NCBI GenBank assembly: GCA_016209105.1
Contig: JACQWR010000018.1
Coordinates: 242,030 to 306,029, forward strand
Length of the DNA: 64,000 nt
Direction: 5' to 3'
Source: Deltaproteobacteria bacterium
GTDB lineage: Bacteria > Desulfobacterota > Syntrophia > Syntrophales > JACQWR01
Every line of letters starts with the position of its first letter. Positions within the stretch are counted from its first letter, which is position 1. The translations under genes and the position numbers were made by a program. The notes under the pieces were generated by a model, which saw nothing but the letters and a program-made list of their open reading frames with translations, did not search any database and was not told the DNA's origin. Positions 60,288 through 64,000 of this stretch are shown in pieces.

Positions 60288-62118
60288 CATTGCGGGATAT
60301 TCCGAGTTCCCTGCTCCTCTTCGTCACCCGCGCCTTTACCTCGCGGCTCATCACCGCGTCTTCCGGCCAGGGACGCCGGTGGCCGTCCGCTGCCCCCTTC
60401 CTGGTGGCGTCGATGACGGCACGGTTGTCCCGGATGGCGATGTCGCGCCGGGGATCCACGTTGTTGCACGCCCGCCACAGGAGCGCCGAATCGTCGCCCA
60501 GGTCCATGTCCGCATCGAAAAGAACGGCGATGCACGCAGGCGGGATAAGGTTCTGTTTGGCAAGAAGGTCGGCAAAGAAGCTCCCCCCCTTATTCTCATT
60601 CTTTCCGACCGTGAGAAGAACGAGGGGGTGGGCGGTATCGGCGCATAGGATATGGCAGGCAAGAAAACTCTCGTCCTGCGTCTTGAGCTTGGTCAGCAAC
60701 TCCCCGGCGCCGGGCAGAGCGACGGGCGCAGTCTGCGGCCCGCGCGGAGGTTCTCCCGCCGTCCTGGCCGTCGCATCCACGCCCATCTTTCCGCCGAACA
60801 GAGGATTGGGCGCAGAATGGTCCAGAACATCGAGCACCCCTTCCGTGAAGAAGATATCGCTCGCCAGATCAATGGTGTCCAGGATTTTGGCCAGAAGCGC
60901 CTTGCCATCCCGGAGCGGTGTCCCGCCATCCACGGCAACAATAGTCTTGCAGAAGCTCATCTGCCCCGATCCCCACAACCCGTGGCTCACCTTGCGAATC
61001 TGTCCCGGATACTCCTTTTCCACGGCCACGATGGTCAGGTTGTGGAAAACGCCCTCCCAGGGCATCCAGTAATCCCTGATTTCGGGCAGCACCGTGCGCA
61101 CGAGGGGCAGGAACAGCCGCTCCGTCACTTGGGCGAGGTAGCAGTCCTCCATGGGGGGGCGTCCCACCACGGTCGCGCTGTACAGGGCGTTCCGGCGGTG
61201 GGTAACGGCGGTCACATGCAGGACGGGGTAGTCGTCCGGCAGGGAGTAATAGCCCGTGTGATCGCCGAAAGGCCCCTCCCGTCGCCGCTCTGCGGGATCG
61301 ACGTACCCTTCGATGATAATCTCGGCATCGGCCGGCACCTCGATATCCACGGTGATCCCCCGCACCATCCGCACCGGCTCCCGGCAGATGAATCCGGCCA
61401 GGATCATCTCGTCGATGCCGGGCGGCAGCGGCGCGGTGGCGGCATAGGTAATGGCCGGATCGGCGCCGATAGCCACGGCAACCTCCATCCGCTTTCCGGC
61501 CTGCAAGTATTCCCGGAAATGATGGGCGCCGTCCTTGTGAATATGCCAGTGCATGCCCGTCGTGTTGCGGTCGAAAACCTGCATCCGGTACATGCCGGCG
61601 TTCCGCCTGCCCGTCCGCAGGCTCTTCGTAAAAACGACGGGCAGCGTGATGAAGGGACCCGCATCCTGCGGCCAGCAAGTAAGGACGGGCAGTTTTGTCA
61701 GATCCACCTGGCCGCCGGTCAGGATCACGGCCTGGCAGGGGGCGCGGGATGTTTTGAGGAGGCGGGGGAAATACCGGCCCAGGCCCACGGTCTTCTTGAG
61801 CAGGGTGACTTTTTCTCCCAGCGTTTGCGGAGGCGGCTGTTCGAGGAGTTCCCGCAGCCTGTCTCCCAGTGCCGCGGGACTTTCCGCGCCCAGGGCCAGG
61901 GCCACCCGCTTCTCGCTGCCGAAGGCATTGGTCAGCACGGGAAAGGGAGAACCCTCCACCCGCTCGAAGAGGAGCGCCTTGCCCCCGCCGAAACGCTTCG
62001 ACTCCCGGTCCGTTATTTCCGGTATTTCGAGGCAGGGGGAAACGATTTCCTGGGTCCTGATCAGTTCCCCTTCCGCACTGAGGACTTTGACAAAATCCCA
62101 CAGACTTCTGTATTTCAT
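60283..62118 (-). CDS. UbiD family decarboxylase
   Basis: FGGGKALLFERVEGSPFPVLTNAFGS, GPFGDHTGYYSLPDDYPVLHVTAVTHR. Confidence 0.92.
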   Translation of the reverse strand: MKYRSLWDFVKVLSAEGELIRTQEIVSPCLEIPEITDRESKRFGGGKALLFERVEGSPFPVLTNAFGSEKRVALALGAESPAALGDRLRELLEQPPPQTLGEKVTLLKKTVGLGRYFPRLLKTSRAPCQAVILTGGQVDLTKLPVLTCWPQDAGPFITLPVVFTKSLRTGRRNAGMYRMQVFDRNTTGMHWHIHKDGAHHFREYLQAGKRMEVAVAIGADPAITYAATAPLPPGIDEMILAGFICREPVRMVRGITVDIEVPADAEIIIEGYVDPAERRREGPFGDHTGYYSLPDDYPVLHVTAVTHRRNALYSATVVGRPPMEDCYLAQVTERLFLPLVRTVLPEIRDYWMPWEGVFHNLTIVAVEKEYPGQIRKVSHGLWGSGQMSFCKTIVAVDGGTPLRDGKALLAKILDTIDLASDIFFTEGVLDVLDHSAPNPLFGGKMGVDATARTAGEPPRGPQTAPVALPGAGELLTKLKTQDESFLACHILCADTAHPLVLLTVGKNENKGGSFFADLLAKQNLIPPACIAVLFDADMDLGDDSALLWRACNNVDPRRDIAIRDNRAVIDATRKGAADGHRRPWPEDAVMSREVKARVTKRSRELGISRNA

Positions 62119-62122
62119 AGGT

Positions 62123-62998
62123 TCAGAACACCCCCCTTACCAGTTCCTCCGTCATGAACGCCGCAAACAGGAGGATCGAGATGACGCTGTTGACGTGATA
62201 AAAGGCGACATTGATCCGGGAAAGGTCATGCGGTTTTACCAAACGGTGTTCCGCGATCAGCAGGACGCCGATGGCCGCGGTAAAGCCGAGATACACGGGA
62301 CTCAAGGCAAAGACGGGATAGAGGGCGAGAAGCGACAGGAAGGTCACCACGTGAAGGAGCGAGGAAAAGATCATGGCGCGTCCGATGCCCAGACTCGCCG
62401 GCATGGAGTAGAGCCCCTCCTTACGATCGAATTCCACGTCCTGGCACGCATAGAGAAGATCGAAGCCTGCGATATACGTGCAGATGGTCAGGGAAAGGAT
62501 CAGGATTTTCGGCGCAAAGTCGCCCGTGACGGCAATCCATACCCCGGGGGGCGCCAGCGCCTGTACGAGTCCCAGCACGAGATGGGAATGCCAGGTGAAT
62601 CGTTTTGTATAGGAGTACCCGAAGAGGAGCAGCAGCACCGGGAAAGAAAACCAGAAACAGATAGGAGAAATGGCGGCGGCGGAAAGGACAAACAAAATAC
62701 TGGTAACGACAATGAAAAGGGTCGTTTCCCGAAGGGAAATAGCGCCGGCGGGAATTTCCCTGTCCGCGGTGCGCGGGTTCTTTGCATCCCAGCGCGCATC
62801 CGCCAGGCGGTTGAAGCCCATGGCGGCCGAACGGGCCCAGAGCATGGCCATGATGATCCAGAAAACGAGACGCCACGTGACGGGATGCTCACGGTGCGCT
62901 AGAAGCAGGGCGGAAAGGGCAAACGGCAGGGCGAAAATACTATGTTCGAACTTGATCATGCGCCCGTAAATTCCCGTTTTCGAACGCAGTTTTCCCAT
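62123..62998 (-). CDS. UbiA-family prenyltransferase
   Basis: MIKFEHSIFALPFALSALLL, NRLADARWDAKNPRTADREIPAG. Confidence 0.92.
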   Translation of the reverse strand: MGKLRSKTGIYGRMIKFEHSIFALPFALSALLLAHREHPVTWRLVFWIIMAMLWARSAAMGFNRLADARWDAKNPRTADREIPAGAISLRETTLFIVVTSILFVLSAAAISPICFWFSFPVLLLLFGYSYTKRFTWHSHLVLGLVQALAPPGVWIAVTGDFAPKILILSLTICTYIAGFDLLYACQDVEFDRKEGLYSMPASLGIGRAMIFSSLLHVVTFLSLLALYPVFALSPVYLGFTAAIGVLLIAEHRLVKPHDLSRINVAFYHVNSVISILLFAAFMTEELVRGVF

Positions 62999-63321
62999 TG
63001 TGCCTGCCATAAAACACCATGCGCCCCCGGCATAGGGGATTCCCGCACTATTCCTCTCCCCTTTCATCTGAAAACCCCCGTAAACCCCAATAAATATGGG
63101 AAAAAGGCCTTCTAAACGCCTCTTTCTCTGCCTATCATAAAAGGGGGGAAATGACAAGGAGCGGCATTCCGGATTCCATGTCTTCTGCGGGAATCGCATC
63201 CAGCCGAAAGAAGGGAACGCGATGGAGAACCTAACGCGGTACATCATCTGGGCATCTGGCTGGTCAGAGCCTGTCCCCGCGAAGGCGGGGATCCAGGCCG
63301 CCGCCGAAAATTCATAACCCG

Positions 63322-63441
63322 CCGATCCGAGAATACGCCACGGTCGATCTCCCGATCCAAACACACGCTGATGAATTCACCGGCGACCCCGATTACTCCT
63401 GGGACGAATACATCTACCCTGAAGGGCACAAGCAATCATAA
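63322..63441 (+). pseudogene. Possible gene fragment (C-terminal tail) of unknown protein
   Basis: Open frame PIREYATVDLPIQTHADEFTGDPDYSWDEYIYPEGHKQS* without a start, flanked by repeats. Confidence 0.3.
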
Positions 63442-63478
63442 CGCATCGTGAAAAAAAGCGTGCAGGACAGGTCTGTCT

Positions 63479-63525
63479 GAATTCGGTAGCGAGCGCATTC
63501 CCCGTAGCGTGCTGCGGGGTAAGCA
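63479..63525 (-). repeat. Dispersed hairpin repeat, copy 3 (reverse orientation)
   Basis: GAATTCGGTAGCGAGCGCATTCCCCGTAGCGTGCTGCGGGGTAAGC is the reverse complement of the family. Confidence 0.75.
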
Positions 63526-63967
63526 AGCGAATGACGAACGGTATTGTTCCTTAAGAATCGAAGATTCTCCGCAGGCGGGGAATGCCTTTTGACGGGTGAC
63601 TCGACCAAAAGGTGATTCGATTCTTCAAAAGGACGGATGTCTCGATATATCTCTTCCACGATCATCGGCACCGCACCCCATATTTTGTGGCCTGAAATGC
63701 TTTCTTGAGAAAGTTCGATGGATATGCAATATTACAACCTATGTTCGTCAATCCACATTGAGCCAACCACAGAGACATTTCCTTTTTTAAAGTCATTTCT
63801 TACAGACTATATAATATGATTTTTTGAAAATATTTGCCCTTTTTTCTACCTTGATTTATTTGTAAAAGTTAGGGACTTACCCTACAGTTGGTTATGAAAA
63901 AGTGGCAGTCAGTTTTCTCTTCGGTTAAGATGTTTTTGCCCAAAACACTTTACTGAAGGAGGAAAAC

Positions 63968-64000
63968 ATGACCGCCGCAAAGAAGATAGCACAAAAGAGA
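63968..64000 (+). CDS. 5' end of a Lys/Ala-rich protein (MTAAKKIAQKR..), truncated by the window end
   Basis: AAGGAGG RBS 6-7 nt upstream of ATG. Confidence 0.6.
   Translation, partial: MTAAKKIAQKR

Noticed and set aside
1-64000. CRISPR arrays, tRNA/rRNA genes, integrase or transposase genes
   Set aside because: None recognised on reading; repeats present are dispersed palindromes, not regularly spaced arrays. A tRNAscan/CRISPR search was not possible.

Overview
This 64 kb chromosomal window is probably deltaproteobacterial (Syntrophus/Smithella-like); that taxonomic guess is inference only. It holds mostly housekeeping and metabolic genes: cysteine synthase, hrpA, an AddAB-like pair, livKHMGF, fusA, recD2, pcm, PBP1B, uvrC, ubiD and ubiA. 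There are two accessory stretches. The first (about 2.3-12.0 kb) is a defence/TA island: a type I HsdM without S or R, an ORF6N remnant, a HEPN/MNT pair, a solo HigA, a complete type III R-M pair, and an AbiEi/AbiEii module bounded by two copies of the hrpA 3' end. The second (about 25.0-31.0 kb) has a caspase-family protein ending in a broken cyclophilin N-terminus, a decayed RelBE-like TA, and a 1294-aa nuclease-TPR-GreAB-C-like-PIN-like protein. The most interesting signal is at 16.2-19.4 kb. Two ORFs in the track are artificially split by in-frame TGA codons that fall exactly on conserved active-site cysteine positions (MvhD-type CxW[C] and rhodanese YC.SGxRS). Each TGA is followed by a bacterial SECIS-like hairpin. 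Reading both as selenocysteine gives a four-gene operon: ferredoxin, Sec-MvhD, SelD-linked-type FAD oxidoreductase, and Sec-rhodanese/ferritin-like fusion. I also find a yybP-ykoY (Mn2+) riboswitch with terminator upstream of a TMEM165/GDT1 gene, several dispersed palindromic repeat families, and two frameshifted toxin pseudogenes. No rRNA, tRNA, CRISPR array, integrase or transposase was recognised.
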